Assembly (NCBI RefSeq): GCF_047302465.1
Contig: NZ_CP178621.1
Span: 1,984,001 to 2,048,000 of the forward strand
Length of the DNA stretch: 64,000 nt
DNA from: JACMRP01 sp047302465
GTDB lineage: Bacteria > Bdellovibrionota > Bdellovibrionia > Bdellovibrionales > Bdellovibrionaceae
Reading direction: 5' to 3'
Of this stretch, positions 53,116 through 61,967 are shown in pieces. A program made the position numbers and the translations under genes. Position 1 is the stretch's first letter, and every line of letters starts with the position of its first letter. Under the pieces are notes generated by a model. That model was given only the letters and a program-made list of their open reading frames with translations. It ran no database searches and was not told the origin of the DNA.

Positions 53116-53301
53116 AAACACTATAGCAACCACTGGGCCAGGCCTCAGATAGCTACTGATAGGATCTGATCCCTAGGGAGAATTATAGGCGTTCTAGAGC
53201 TTGTTTAGCGGATGAACGTCTTTGAATTAATTACTAAAGATTCTAGAGCGCTTCCGAAGGGGGTCATAAGGATTCTTTTAAATTTAAAGATGGGGGTGAC
53301 C

Positions 53302-53469
53302 ATGAAAAAGCTTTTTATCGTGTTGCTGGAAAGTTTTGTTTTGATGGTCTTCTTCACATTAATGGCGAAGGCTTACGTGCATCGCGGGCCTACTTCCGAT
53401 TGTCGTGGAAAAATCGGATTTAAAAAATGCGTGAACAAGACCGAGTCATCGTCTGTGTTTTTACGTTAA
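53302..53469 (+). CDS. Small secreted peptide, 55 residues
   Basis: ATG 53302 follows a GGGGGTG site and begins a signal-peptide-like segment (MKKLFIVLLESFVLMVFFTLMAKA). The remaining ~30 residues are basic and hold two cysteines (SDCRGKIGFKKCVNK), possibly one disulfide. The end overlaps the 3' end of the convergent amidotransferase by ~50 bp. A longer ORF from 53212 is possible, but its extra 30 codons have no clear signal. It may be a real small protein or a non-functional ORF. Confidence 0.5.
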   Translation: MKKLFIVLLESFVLMVFFTLMAKAYVHRGPTSDCRGKIGFKKCVNKTESSSVFLR

Positions 53470-54424
53470 TAATCTGTGAGAGAATACGATAGCCTTGGTT
53501 GTTGTCCATAAGCTCTGGATGAAACTGCATTAAAATTCCGCGTCCGTCTGAAAACTCTGTGGCCTTTGTAATGCCGTCAGAGGACACCGCTGCTAATTCC
53601 AAAAAACCACCGGGCTTAAAAATCACGGCTTGGTGATGATAATTGTAGACATTCAAAGTCTGTCCATTGCTGGAAGACATTTTCAAGATTGAATGTGTCG
53701 TGGGCTTTAGCTGCACATCATGCCAGCTATTATCGTGACCAATATTTTTCGGAAAATTAAATGGAATATCTTGAATCAACTCATAGCCAAGAGCTACAGC
53801 AGCCAGTTGTGAGCTTCGACAAATACCCATATAAAAACCACGCGCCGATGTAACATAAGATTTGATGAGTGATATCTCGAAGCGATCGCGTTCTGGGATG
53901 ACGTTGCGAGAATGGAAATTTTCTTTGTCGTAAAGGCGTGGATCGATGTCATCTCCACCGAGTCCGATCATGAAAGGAAACTTTTTCGAGATTAAATCAA
54001 AGAGCTCGCGAGTTTCGCCAATAGTTAATCCCAGGTTCGAATTGATTGGTAAGATGAATGGCAGATGCTCTTTTTGCTTCAAGTAAAGGTTCAGCTTCTC
54101 GATGCGAAGAGAGCTTTTTGTAGTGTCCTTTGGAAGGTTCGCAACGAGCAATGCTCGTTGCTCGCGCTGAGAGTCGTTTAATTCGCGATAACCGACAGTC
54201 TCAAAAGTAGGAGTCTTACCTTCAAAAAGCTCCATCAAATCAGGGCTTTTTTCTAAATTATTAATGTAGCGTTGCGATGCTTGTTCCGGAGTTTCGCCCT
54301 CACGCACAGGCAGAATGATAGGTGCTAAGGCACTGCTGGTGTGCCATTCCACAAGGCGAATCTTCGCGAAGACGGGGCTTGCGAAGAGCAGGTTAAAAAT
54401 GAGGAAAAACACAGGTGTTTTCAT
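53420..54424 (-). CDS. Exported class I glutamine-amidotransferase-like hydrolase (peptidase C26)
   Basis: I take ATG 54424: it has AAGGAACTT upstream and begins a signal peptide (MKTPVFFLIFNLLFASPVFA). The GATase fold includes GGDDIDPRLYD, then GICRSSQLAAVALGYELIQDI with nucleophile Cys202, and the His-Glu pair in LMQFHPEL. It resembles gamma-glutamyl-gamma-aminobutyrate hydrolase (PuuD/C26). The export signal is unusual, since C26 enzymes are mostly cytoplasmic. Its substrate is probably a gamma-glutamyl compound. The C-terminus overlaps the small peptide gene. Confidence 0.82.
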   Translation of the reverse strand: MKTPVFFLIFNLLFASPVFAKIRLVEWHTSSALAPIILPVREGETPEQASQRYINNLEKSPDLMELFEGKTPTFETVGYRELNDSQREQRALLVANLPKDTTKSSLRIEKLNLYLKQKEHLPFILPINSNLGLTIGETRELFDLISKKFPFMIGLGGDDIDPRLYDKENFHSRNVIPERDRFEISLIKSYVTSARGFYMGICRSSQLAAVALGYELIQDIPFNFPKNIGHDNSWHDVQLKPTTHSILKMSSSNGQTLNVYNYHHQAVIFKPGGFLELAAVSSDGITKATEFSDGRGILMQFHPELMDNNQGYRILSQIINVKTQTMTRSCSRIF

Positions 54425-54556
54425 AAGTTCCTTATCCGGAACATTACCCTTCAAGCCGGGTGCCGCGCTGGGTTCATACAAGGCTCAGCTCGCATGTCAA
54501 ATCTTTAGACAAGGCCCAAAATTGATAGGTAGAATGGGGTTTTCTAAGGAGGCATC

Positions 54557-55165
54557 ATGATTGATTTTTACACGGCACGGACACCGAACGGACTTAAGGT
54601 TCACATTATGTTGGAAGAACTTGGAATGAAGTATGAGCTTCATATGCTGGATCTAAAAGCGATGGATCAAAAGCAGCCTGACTATTTAAAAATCAATCCG
54701 AATGGCCGTATTCCAACAATCGTGGATCGTGAGGGCGAGTATGGACGTGCGATTCCTGTTTTTGAATCAGGCGCTATTTTGAATTACCTTGCAGAGAAGT
54801 CTCATCACTTCATTGGTTCAAATGGTTTTGAAAAAGCGCAAACGATGGGCTGGTTGATGTTCCAAATGTCGGGCATCGGTCCTAACTTCGGCAATTACAA
54901 TTACGCAAAAAACAACAACATCCCGCAGATGTTAAATCGCTTCGAAGTAGAGTCAAAACGTTTGCTGAGTGTGATGAACACGCAGCTTGCACAAAACGAA
55001 TATTTAGCGGGCGGATTTTATTCTATCGCAGATATCGCAACGTATCCGTGGATTGCGGCTTACTTAAAATCAAAACCAGAGTGGTTTGAACTGAACCCGC
55101 ACGTGCGTCGTTGGGCTGACCTGATTGGGCAACGTCCTGCTGTGAAAAAAGTGATGAATGCATAA
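54557..55165 (+). CDS. Glutathione S-transferase, YfcG/YghU-like
   Basis: 202 residues with a thioredoxin-fold N-domain (MIDFYTARTPNGLKVHIMLEELGM; NPNGRIPTIVD with the conserved cis-Pro; FESGAILNYLA) and an all-helical C-domain (FYSIADIATYPWIAAYLK). The pattern NGLKV at the N-terminus is like YfcG/YghU disulfide-bond oxidoreductases. Its role is detoxification or disulfide chemistry. A terminator follows. Confidence 0.9.
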   Translation: MIDFYTARTPNGLKVHIMLEELGMKYELHMLDLKAMDQKQPDYLKINPNGRIPTIVDREGEYGRAIPVFESGAILNYLAEKSHHFIGSNGFEKAQTMGWLMFQMSGIGPNFGNYNYAKNNNIPQMLNRFEVESKRLLSVMNTQLAQNEYLAGGFYSIADIATYPWIAAYLKSKPEWFELNPHVRRWADLIGQRPAVKKVMNA

Positions 55166-55167
55166 AA

Positions 55168-55201
55168 AAACAAAAGCCACCTTTTTTAGGTGGCTTTTTT
55201 G
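55168..55201. terminator. Bidirectional terminator
   Basis: AAAAGCCACC / GGTGGCTTTT with a T-rich loop and A/T runs on both sides. It ends the GST gene and the convergent ttcA. Confidence 0.9.
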
Positions 55202-55996
55202 TTACTGAGGTCTGTCGGTATTAAGACCTTTAAAGTCCCAGAGCTTTTGATCCAAAAGCTGACTTGGATTGATATTGCTCAGAGATGTGATGATCGATGA
55301 GCCAATGTTAGGAATATCTTTTTCCAGATCTTTTACTAGCTTCTTCATTTTTTTACGCTTTAAAGTCTCCTGAGAGCCACAAAGATTGCATGGGATGATC
55401 GGGAAGCCCCAATCCTGAGAAAGCTGTGTCAGGTCCTTTTCCGCGACGTAAGCAAGCGGGCGGATCACGATGTTGCGACCATCATCCGATTTAAGTTTCG
55501 GCGCCATACTGCCCAGCTGACCGATATAGAACATATTCAACAAGGTCGTTTCGATCAAATCGTCACGGTGGTGACCCAAGGCCATTTTTGTAAAACCATT
55601 GTCGAAAGCAAAATCATAAAGAATCGCGCGACGGAACTTTGCGCACAATGTGCAATAGATCGACCCTTCCGGAGTTTTTGCTTTGACGACGCTGTAGGTG
55701 TCTTTTTCAAGAATGTTAAGTTTGATGCCAATCGATTCGATGAAGTTTTTAAAAGCAGTGACATCGAAGCCCGGTTGTTTTTGATCCAGGATCATAGCTT
55801 CGATCGTAAATTTTCTTTCAGAGCGTTTGCGAATTTCGTTGAGAAGCGCCACTAGGATCGTGGAATCTTTGCCGCCAGAAACAGCGACGGCGATTTTGTC
55901 GCCGTCATGGATCATATCAAAGTCGTTCAAGGCTTGAACGATTTGTTTGCGGATCTTAACCGCCAGGGGATTTTCAAAATCAACTGTTTTGCTCAT
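55202..55996 (-). CDS. ttcA: tRNA 2-thiocytidine biosynthesis protein
   Basis: Adds sulfur to C32 of some tRNAs using an Fe-S cluster and ATP. The PP-loop is AVAVSGGKDSTIL. The two CxxC motifs are YCTLCAKFRR and PCNLCGSQE, typical of TtcA. I start at ATG 55996 (MSKTVDFENP), overlapping the channel gene by 17 bp; a TTG ten codons earlier is less likely. At about 264 residues it is close to family length (~310 in E. coli). It is co-directional with and coupled to the upstream mscS gene. Confidence 0.92.
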   Translation of the reverse strand: MSKTVDFENPLAVKIRKQIVQALNDFDMIHDGDKIAVAVSGGKDSTILVALLNEIRKRSERKFTIEAMILDQKQPGFDVTAFKNFIESIGIKLNILEKDTYSVVKAKTPEGSIYCTLCAKFRRAILYDFAFDNGFTKMALGHHRDDLIETTLLNMFYIGQLGSMAPKLKSDDGRNIVIRPLAYVAEKDLTQLSQDWGFPIIPCNLCGSQETLKRKKMKKLVKDLEKDIPNIGSSIITSLSNINPSQLLDQKLWDFKGLNTDRPQ

Positions 55997-57041
55997 GAAT
56001 TGGGCCGCTCTTTGAGTGAAGTTCAATCACGTTACGAGCGAGTTCTATACCATTTGCCCTGAGAGCATCAATCCCTTTTCGCATAACTTTATCGCCAATC
56101 GTGAACTGACCCCCGAAATTGTCGATAAAATAAATCACTTTGATCGCCACCCAGTTCTCATTGGTTTCTTGGATATAGGCCAAAGGCGCTGGAAGCCCCC
56201 GGATATCTGAAATTTCTACAACCGCACGCTCTAGGATGTCCTTGGCCTTTTGCAGGTCACAGCCGTAAGGGATGCGGAAGAGCTGGCTACGTACGATCGG
56301 GTGGCCATCAGGCGAGAAGTTTGAAATCTGAGCATTCGCCATCGTTCTGTTTGGCAAAGTGATCTCTTCATCCGAGAAACCCACCAAAATTGTGGATCTC
56401 CAGCTGATTTCTTTTACTTGTCCGGTGGCTCTTTGCACGCCTTGCACGACTTCTAACCAATCGCCGATTTCGTAAGACTTATCGATTTGCAAAGAGATGC
56501 CGGCAAAAAGATTTCCCAAAGTATCTTGAAGCGCAAGACCGAGCACGATCGAGAACGCGGCTGACGTTGCCATCAATGGGCCTAAATCTAAACCAAAAAC
56601 TTGCGACAACGCCCAGACGGTTAGGACGATCGATAGCAGCAACGAGAAGATGTTCACCAAAAGCAGCGGGACTCCGGCGCGCATCGAACCTAAAAACAAG
56701 TACTGCAAAACTAAAAGGCGGCAGGTTTTTACAAAAACAATCGAGCCCCAAACAAAAGTCATCAGGCCAATGTAAGGAGTGATGCGTGCAAAGTTGGCAA
56801 GATCACCGCCGGTCGTGGTGTGCAGAACTATAAAGAGCACGAAAAGAATCGTCAGAATAAAAAAGTGACGAAACAGCGCTTGGAACTGAGAACGAATACT
56901 GGTGTGCCGTTCCGGGGAGGCCGCTTGCAGAAAAAATTTATAAAAGATCCACGTGATGGCGAGCAAACAGCCCAACAAAACAAATGGTTCCCAGTCGATG
57001 AGCGAGTAAAGAGCCTGCGTTTTTATAAATTTATCATTCAT
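55980..57041 (-). CDS. mscS: Small-conductance mechanosensitive channel
   Basis: 353 residues from ATG 57041 (a GTG at 57065 is possible). Four N-terminal TM helices are visible. TM3, the pore helix, holds the glycine/alanine-rich segment ATSAAFSIVLGLALQDTLG, followed by the beta domain (EIGDWLEVVQG, LPNRTMANAQISNFS). This is the classic MscS order. The C-terminal cytosolic cage is shorter than some. It opens under membrane tension to save cells from hypo-osmotic shock. Confidence 0.93.
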   Translation of the reverse strand: MNDKFIKTQALYSLIDWEPFVLLGCLLAITWIFYKFFLQAASPERHTSIRSQFQALFRHFFILTILFVLFIVLHTTTGGDLANFARITPYIGLMTFVWGSIVFVKTCRLLVLQYLFLGSMRAGVPLLLVNIFSLLLSIVLTVWALSQVFGLDLGPLMATSAAFSIVLGLALQDTLGNLFAGISLQIDKSYEIGDWLEVVQGVQRATGQVKEISWRSTILVGFSDEEITLPNRTMANAQISNFSPDGHPIVRSQLFRIPYGCDLQKAKDILERAVVEISDIRGLPAPLAYIQETNENWVAIKVIYFIDNFGGQFTIGDKVMRKGIDALRANGIELARNVIELHSKSGPIHEQNS

Positions 57042-57146
57042 AGTTTTTAGTAAAGTGCTAATCACAGGCTTTAGTCAAGTCGACCCAGGGCCAGTTTTTA
57101 GGTCTGGGGGTATCGTTGTCCGCACGAAATTGCCGAAAATAAAAGC

Positions 57147-58634
57147 ATGCAGAAAAAACTTTTATTGCCGGTATTTTTCGTAGCCCTTTCGGCCTGCGCT
57201 CCAAAAAACTTTGAAGCTCTCCAACAGGTGGCAAATGATTCCACGAATGCTATTGGTTGCGCTAATTTTGAAAGTAAAACTTGGGATGCCGTAAATCGCT
57301 ATTTGCAAGAGGAAAAGTCTATTCCCACGGCCGAAGAGTTGAAGGAACACTTTAAGCTTTCCTTAGTAAACATGAAGGCGCCAGCAGAGTCCCTAACAGA
57401 TGAAAAACTAGAAGCCTTAGCAAAAAGTTTTGAACAGCTTTTTGAGGTGTTATTGCAGGACGCTCCAAAAGCCGAAAATGTCCAAGATGCAGAAGCACTT
57501 TTTGCACTTTTGTCCGCACTCGAGCTTGGCGACCATACCACAGACTCGAAAGTAAAATTGCAAAGTAAAGTTGAAACCCAGTTCACCAAAATCCGTTCGC
57601 AAGTAGCGGCGATGAATGTTGAATGTACGACCCCTGAAACTCCAGAGGAAACAGGACCTGAAGAAGAAGCGCCAAGAGAAATGGATCCTGAAAGAGTGAC
57701 GGTATTGCCGCTTCCGGTTTTTGGAATGCGTTTTACATTCGCAACAGCCTATCAGTCTTGCCAGTCTCTTTCAGAACCAATCATGAGTGATAGCACTTCT
57801 GAAATTGCTCAAGACGCGATCAAGATAACAGGCATGCACTCCGACGGTGTCGGCAGTAAGCGAATTATTTCAAGCTTGCCGTCACTCTTGGCGACTCATC
57901 CGTACTATAAAAACGTTAACAGCTATGGATCGAAGTGTTTGAAGGGCAGTACTTACCCGATGATTTATGATTACGGTGGAAAACCTTACGCGGCCGTAGG
58001 CTCGACAACCTTGAACATGTTTAAAAATGCCGGTGGTGGAACTTCGGTTTTGGGGATGGATTGCTCCGGCTATATCTATTCAGCTCTTGCGACAGCGGGC
58101 CTTCGTTTAAAGCCGGGCACGAATATGAAAGCCTCTGGTGTTAGCGGGATTAGTTCGACGATGTACGTAGAGCCTCAGAAGAACGGCTTAAGTTGTTTAG
58201 CAAAAATCACTCTGACTCCGACATCGAATCTCAAAGCGGGTGATATCGTGGCAGTTCCTGGTCACGTTTTAATGATCGATTCTGTTGGAAATGACCCATT
58301 TGGTTTGAATGGAGCTAAGACGACAGAAGACTGCGAAAAATTAAGCGTCAGTAACTACGATTTTGTGGTTATTCAAAGTAGCCCCAGTAAAAACGCGGTC
58401 GGAATGAATCGTTACCAAGCTCGAAACTATCTGCCAGAAGCAGAGAAGATGAAGGCGGGACTTGAGAGATATGCTTATTATGCCTGCCTCGCGCGAGTGA
58501 ACAATCAAAACTATACTCCTAATCTAGGGACGCTGTCGGTGATCCGTCATAAAATGACATCGACCTGTGTTGGGAGCCGTCTCAAATTGACACAAGAGTC
58601 CTGCATCCAGAGTTGCCCTCAGTTAGTGAGATAA
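57147..58634 (+). CDS. NlpC/P60-like cysteine peptidase lipoprotein
   Basis: The lipobox LSAC (Cys17) is preceded by a short hydrophobic signal. Residues ~25-165 are helical with acidic loops. Residues ~165-185 are an acidic, Pro-rich linker (TPETPEETGPEEEAP). Residues ~190-495 hold the peptidase-like domain, with Cys306 in GMDCSGYIYSAL and His373 in VPGHVLMIDS. This Cys-His order and the DCSGY phrase are typical of NlpC/P60 peptidoglycan hydrolases. A third polar residue could not be located with confidence. Likely acts on peptidoglycan in the periplasm or on prey. Confidence 0.8.
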   Translation: MQKKLLLPVFFVALSACAPKNFEALQQVANDSTNAIGCANFESKTWDAVNRYLQEEKSIPTAEELKEHFKLSLVNMKAPAESLTDEKLEALAKSFEQLFEVLLQDAPKAENVQDAEALFALLSALELGDHTTDSKVKLQSKVETQFTKIRSQVAAMNVECTTPETPEETGPEEEAPREMDPERVTVLPLPVFGMRFTFATAYQSCQSLSEPIMSDSTSEIAQDAIKITGMHSDGVGSKRIISSLPSLLATHPYYKNVNSYGSKCLKGSTYPMIYDYGGKPYAAVGSTTLNMFKNAGGGTSVLGMDCSGYIYSALATAGLRLKPGTNMKASGVSGISSTMYVEPQKNGLSCLAKITLTPTSNLKAGDIVAVPGHVLMIDSVGNDPFGLNGAKTTEDCEKLSVSNYDFVVIQSSPSKNAVGMNRYQARNYLPEAEKMKAGLERYAYYACLARVNNQNYTPNLGTLSVIRHKMTSTCVGSRLKLTQESCIQSCPQLVR

Positions 58635-58718
58635 TAAGATTGCCTATATAGACTATAGTCTAGAGGGCTATCTTTTGGCCACAGTCTCAATTACCATGTG
58701 TTTGGAGGGGAGAACCAC

Positions 58719-59453
58719 ATGACGCAAGAACATTCGACCGATTTAAAACAGCCTATTGGTATCTACATACTGGCTTTGCTTTTCATGCTAGCGCCACTTG
58801 GAAATATCATCGTGAGTTTCGCAGGAAGTGGAGTACCTAACTGGTATTATCCTGGTGAGTTCGTTGAGCTTATTAAGACAATTCCGGTGATGGATTGGCT
58901 ATGGCTTGGCGGTATTTTCGTAGCAGGTTTGGCCCTTCTTGCTCGTCACAAATCAGCGTGGTTGATTGCGGTTTTCTCTCTTCTTATTGTTCTTGCGATG
59001 AATACATACCGTGCCTTCACAATTGACGAAACTGTTTTGAATCCAGAATTTGTCCGCGTCCAAATTTTGATTTCGATTCTTGTGACTTTCTCTGTTTTGA
59101 TCATCGCGTTCTATGCTCGCTATCCTTATTTGGATCGTCGTCAGCAGTGGATGTTCCCAACAGCTCATCGTTATGATGTAAAAACACCTGTTGTTGTCCA
59201 CACTGGTGGCGAACTTGCTGGTTTGACAGAGTCTATTTCAACAGCGGGTATTCGTATCCGTCTGGCGAAGACATCTGAAGCACTTAAGGGTAAAACTGAG
59301 GTAGAATTCACATTCTCTGAACTTTCTGACTTAAAGAAGGTTAAAGCTGAAGTTATCGAGTTCTCGGGTGATGTTCTTCGTTTGAAGTATAAAAGCTTTG
59401 GCTGGGGCGCTCGTGGCGTTCTCGAAGCTTGGCTTAAGTCTAGAAAATCCTAG
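58719..59453 (+). CDS. Four-TM membrane protein with degenerate PilZ domain
   Basis: ATG 58719 follows GGAGGGG; a GTG 7 codons earlier lies before that site. Four TM helices cover residues ~12-135. The C-terminal ~100 residues have the PilZ fold pattern, but both c-di-GMP motifs are altered. The usual RxxxR is HRYDVKTPVVV here, and the usual [DN]xSxxG is ESISTAGIRI. c-di-GMP binding is therefore uncertain. It may be a PilZ-derived domain with another ligand or a protein-binding role. 244 residues. Confidence 0.78.
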   Translation: MTQEHSTDLKQPIGIYILALLFMLAPLGNIIVSFAGSGVPNWYYPGEFVELIKTIPVMDWLWLGGIFVAGLALLARHKSAWLIAVFSLLIVLAMNTYRAFTIDETVLNPEFVRVQILISILVTFSVLIIAFYARYPYLDRRQQWMFPTAHRYDVKTPVVVHTGGELAGLTESISTAGIRIRLAKTSEALKGKTEVEFTFSELSDLKKVKAEVIEFSGDVLRLKYKSFGWGARGVLEAWLKSRKS

Positions 59454-59547
59454 TTCCTAGACGGGATCTGGTTCTCAGGTCCCGTGAACCCCTTTAGTTT
59501 TGCTGTTCGTTTCCGATACAAAGAACGTAGTGAAAAGAGGTTCTGCT

Positions 59548-61473
59548 ATGAAAATATTGAGTCATTCACTTTCTTTGGCAAAAAGCTGTGCCGTAGCGGT
59601 TGCAACTTTCAGCATGGTCATCGCTCCGGTGGCTCAAGGTGCAAATGCAAAAGCTGTGGCGCAAGTCGCGGCGAAACCAAAAGTCATGAAGCCGAGTGAT
59701 CATTATAACTTCAACATGACTAAAAGTAAGATGTTGGAGTATTTGAAGTTCTCAGGCCTGTCTGGCAAAAAACGTATTACTGTCGGTGAGTTTTGGTCAA
59801 AGATGCGTCCTTACTATCCTAAAACTCTTCAAAAGGGTATGGACCGTTGGGTAATGTTGAACCGTAACGATTTTATGCCCCAGTTCGAAGCGACAACTTA
59901 CAAAGACTCAGAAGGTAAAGAGCATATTCGTCTTTTGATCTCTAAAGACGGTCAAACTGTGACGGCGTCTTTCAATCCTGAAAGCAATTCTAAATTCGTA
60001 AAAGTGAACAACACGTACCTCACAAGAAACGATATGTTGTATCACGATCAAGCTCTTGCCAAAGTTGCTCACGGCGATAAAGGCATTAAAAATCAATTGT
60101 TGAAGGCTCAAAAGAAGCCTTTGAAAAAATCTGTTGTCTTAAGTTTTGCAGAGTTCAACCGTTTAGCTCCAAAGCAAAAAGCAGAGTACATGGTTCGTCT
60201 TCGCTACGTGGCTGAAAACGCTGAGCGAGTTAAAAAAGTCTTCGGCGCAGTTAAGACGTCTGAAAATGAAACTTCGAAAGAAGAGTTCTTCGTTCAATGG
60301 TTCTTGGGTGTAGAGGCTGAAGCTGCGGATAGAGTTCGTGGCGCAGGCATTGGTGATGGCTGTATCGTGAATGGTTTCCTATCACAGTACGGTGAGAACT
60401 TCTCTTGCGGTGGCAGAACTACAGGCAGAGAACATCTTGAGACCCAAATTGAAAAGTATTCTGCAAAAGGTTGTTCGTCAGGGACGCTTCCTTGTAATCC
60501 TTATGTTTACGGTTTTAAAACTGGTGGCACTCCGGGCAGACCATATTGCGTAAGCACTGCGAACGTCTCTGGTTCTATCAGAGATGCGACTTCTAAGTTT
60601 TGTCCTGGTCAATCTCCTCTCGGCAAGGGTACTCCGAATGAGGCCGCAGATAAGAAACGTATTATCGAGTCTTGGATGGCTGCAAAAGGTCAACCGATCG
60701 ACTTGGCATTTGATAAAGACGGTAAAGTTTCTAAAGAGCAGTACGACAAAGTTAAAGAATACGTGGATGGCTTGAACGCTTATATTGATGAAGCGACTCT
60801 TGCCTGCGCAACACTTCCTTTGTCTGCAACCAAAGCAGTTCGTGACGAACAAGAATCTGCTTGTACAGCGTTAGCAACTCGTAAGATGGATCTTGCTTAC
60901 TATCCAACAACTCCGCCTATTATTCCTCCTCCACCAATCGGAGAGGAAAAAGATTGTTCTACAATCAAAGCGGGTGCATTGCCTCCTGAGTGTGTGACAT
61001 GCCCTCCGGGGATGCAGGATGGTACACTTACTGAAGACGGTGGTCCACGCCCTGCCTGCGTTGATCAAATCGCAAACACAGGTGCTGGTACAAAAGAAGA
61101 GTGTAACAAAGACGAAAAACGTGATGAAAAATCAGGTGAGTGTGAGCCTCTATGTGGCTGGTGGTGTAAATACGGTAACTGGGTTATCGGTGGCGCTGTT
61201 ATTGCCGGTATCATTGGTGCGATCGCTTGGTTAACAGGCGACGATGATGATGACGACGACGATAATAAGCAAACGCCTTATGATCCTTGTCCTCCAGAGC
61301 CACAGGTTTGTACTCCAGGGGTAACACCTCCTGTGACGACTCCGCCTGTAACGACGGAACCGCCTCCACCAACGACGAATCCGCCGGTGGATGTGATCCC
61401 GACGCCAGTGCCGACTCCATTCGAGGAATCGACGACGGGAACTTCAACGTCAACTTCTGGTGGCGCGAGATAA
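59548..61473 (+). CDS. Large secreted protein with Cys-rich region, TM and Asp tract
   Basis: ATG 59548 starts a signal-like N-terminus (MKILSHSLSLAKSCAVAVATFSMVIAPVAQGANA). Residues ~50-220 are a mixed domain (KMLEYLKFSGLSGKKRITVG; FMPQFEATTYKDSEG). Residues ~265-360 and ~470-535 hold many cysteines (GDGCIVNGFLS, SCGGRTTG, KGCSSGTLPC; CVTCPPGM, ECEPLCGWWCKYG). A TM helix, WVIGGAVIAGIIGAIAWLTG, is followed by eight aspartates. The last ~70 residues are P/T-rich (TTPPVTTEPPPPTTNPP). Likely a surface or envelope protein; the function is unknown. A terminator follows. Confidence 0.75.
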   Translation: MKILSHSLSLAKSCAVAVATFSMVIAPVAQGANAKAVAQVAAKPKVMKPSDHYNFNMTKSKMLEYLKFSGLSGKKRITVGEFWSKMRPYYPKTLQKGMDRWVMLNRNDFMPQFEATTYKDSEGKEHIRLLISKDGQTVTASFNPESNSKFVKVNNTYLTRNDMLYHDQALAKVAHGDKGIKNQLLKAQKKPLKKSVVLSFAEFNRLAPKQKAEYMVRLRYVAENAERVKKVFGAVKTSENETSKEEFFVQWFLGVEAEAADRVRGAGIGDGCIVNGFLSQYGENFSCGGRTTGREHLETQIEKYSAKGCSSGTLPCNPYVYGFKTGGTPGRPYCVSTANVSGSIRDATSKFCPGQSPLGKGTPNEAADKKRIIESWMAAKGQPIDLAFDKDGKVSKEQYDKVKEYVDGLNAYIDEATLACATLPLSATKAVRDEQESACTALATRKMDLAYYPTTPPIIPPPPIGEEKDCSTIKAGALPPECVTCPPGMQDGTLTEDGGPRPACVDQIANTGAGTKEECNKDEKRDEKSGECEPLCGWWCKYGNWVIGGAVIAGIIGAIAWLTGDDDDDDDDNKQTPYDPCPPEPQVCTPGVTPPVTTPPVTTEPPPPTTNPPVDVIPTPVPTPFEESTTGTSTSTSGGAR

Positions 61474-61496
61474 TCAGAAACTAAAACTGAAAAAAG

Positions 61497-61529
61497 AAAA
61501 CCCCACAGCTTACGAGTTGTGGGGTTTTT
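61497..61529. terminator. Bidirectional terminator
   Basis: AAAACCCCACA / TGTGGGGTTTT with an 11-base loop, then TTTGC and T-rich sequence. It serves the secreted protein and the convergent small protein. Confidence 0.88.
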
Positions 61530-61550
61530 GCTTTTTAGATTCTTATAAAA

Positions 61551-61829
61551 CTATTTCTTCTTTTTAGCGCCAGTGTCTTCAGAAGCGCTGACTTCGGTCG
61601 CCACCATCTTGTACTTGATTGTGACTTTATTGCCTTTCTTAAGCTCTCCTGTGACTTGTGCAGCGGCATCTTTAGAGATCTCCCAAAGTTCGCCTTTTTT
61701 ATCGACGACGATAGTATCTTCTTTTACTTCCACAATAGGTCCAGTGACCTGATACGTCTTCGGTGCGGCTGCAAATCCGAGTGATGAAATTAATAAAATA
61801 GCCATTGTAGCTGATACAGACCGTAACAT
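61551..61829 (-). CDS. Small periplasmic beta-barrel-type protein
   Basis: ATG 61829 has AAGGAGAAATT upstream. The signal peptide (MLRSVSATMAILLISSLGFA) is followed by ~70 residues of beta strands (TYQVTGPIVEVKEDTIVVDK, KGNKVTIKYKMVATEVS), which resemble OB-fold, DUF5666-like proteins. The C-terminus is Lys-rich. Function is unknown. Confidence 0.7.
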   Translation of the reverse strand: MLRSVSATMAILLISSLGFAAAPKTYQVTGPIVEVKEDTIVVDKKGELWEISKDAAAQVTGELKKGNKVTIKYKMVATEVSASEDTGAKKKK

Positions 61830-61967
61830 AATTTCTCCTTGGTATATTATGTTTCATCCTGGACTAAAGGAAGTCCTGACAAACGGCTAAACTTTAATAG
61901 GATTTTGCTAAGAATCAAGCTCGGAAAAATTCAAAATGATAACATACAAACATGGGAGGGCTTCTTC

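Noticed and set aside
55996..56026. ttcA starting at TTG 56026
   Set aside because: The ATG at 55996 gives a normal protein and a smaller overlap with the channel gene.
61839..61967. RDD gene starting at 61839
   Set aside because: The added residues have no ribosome site and overlap the likely promoter region of the divergent gene.
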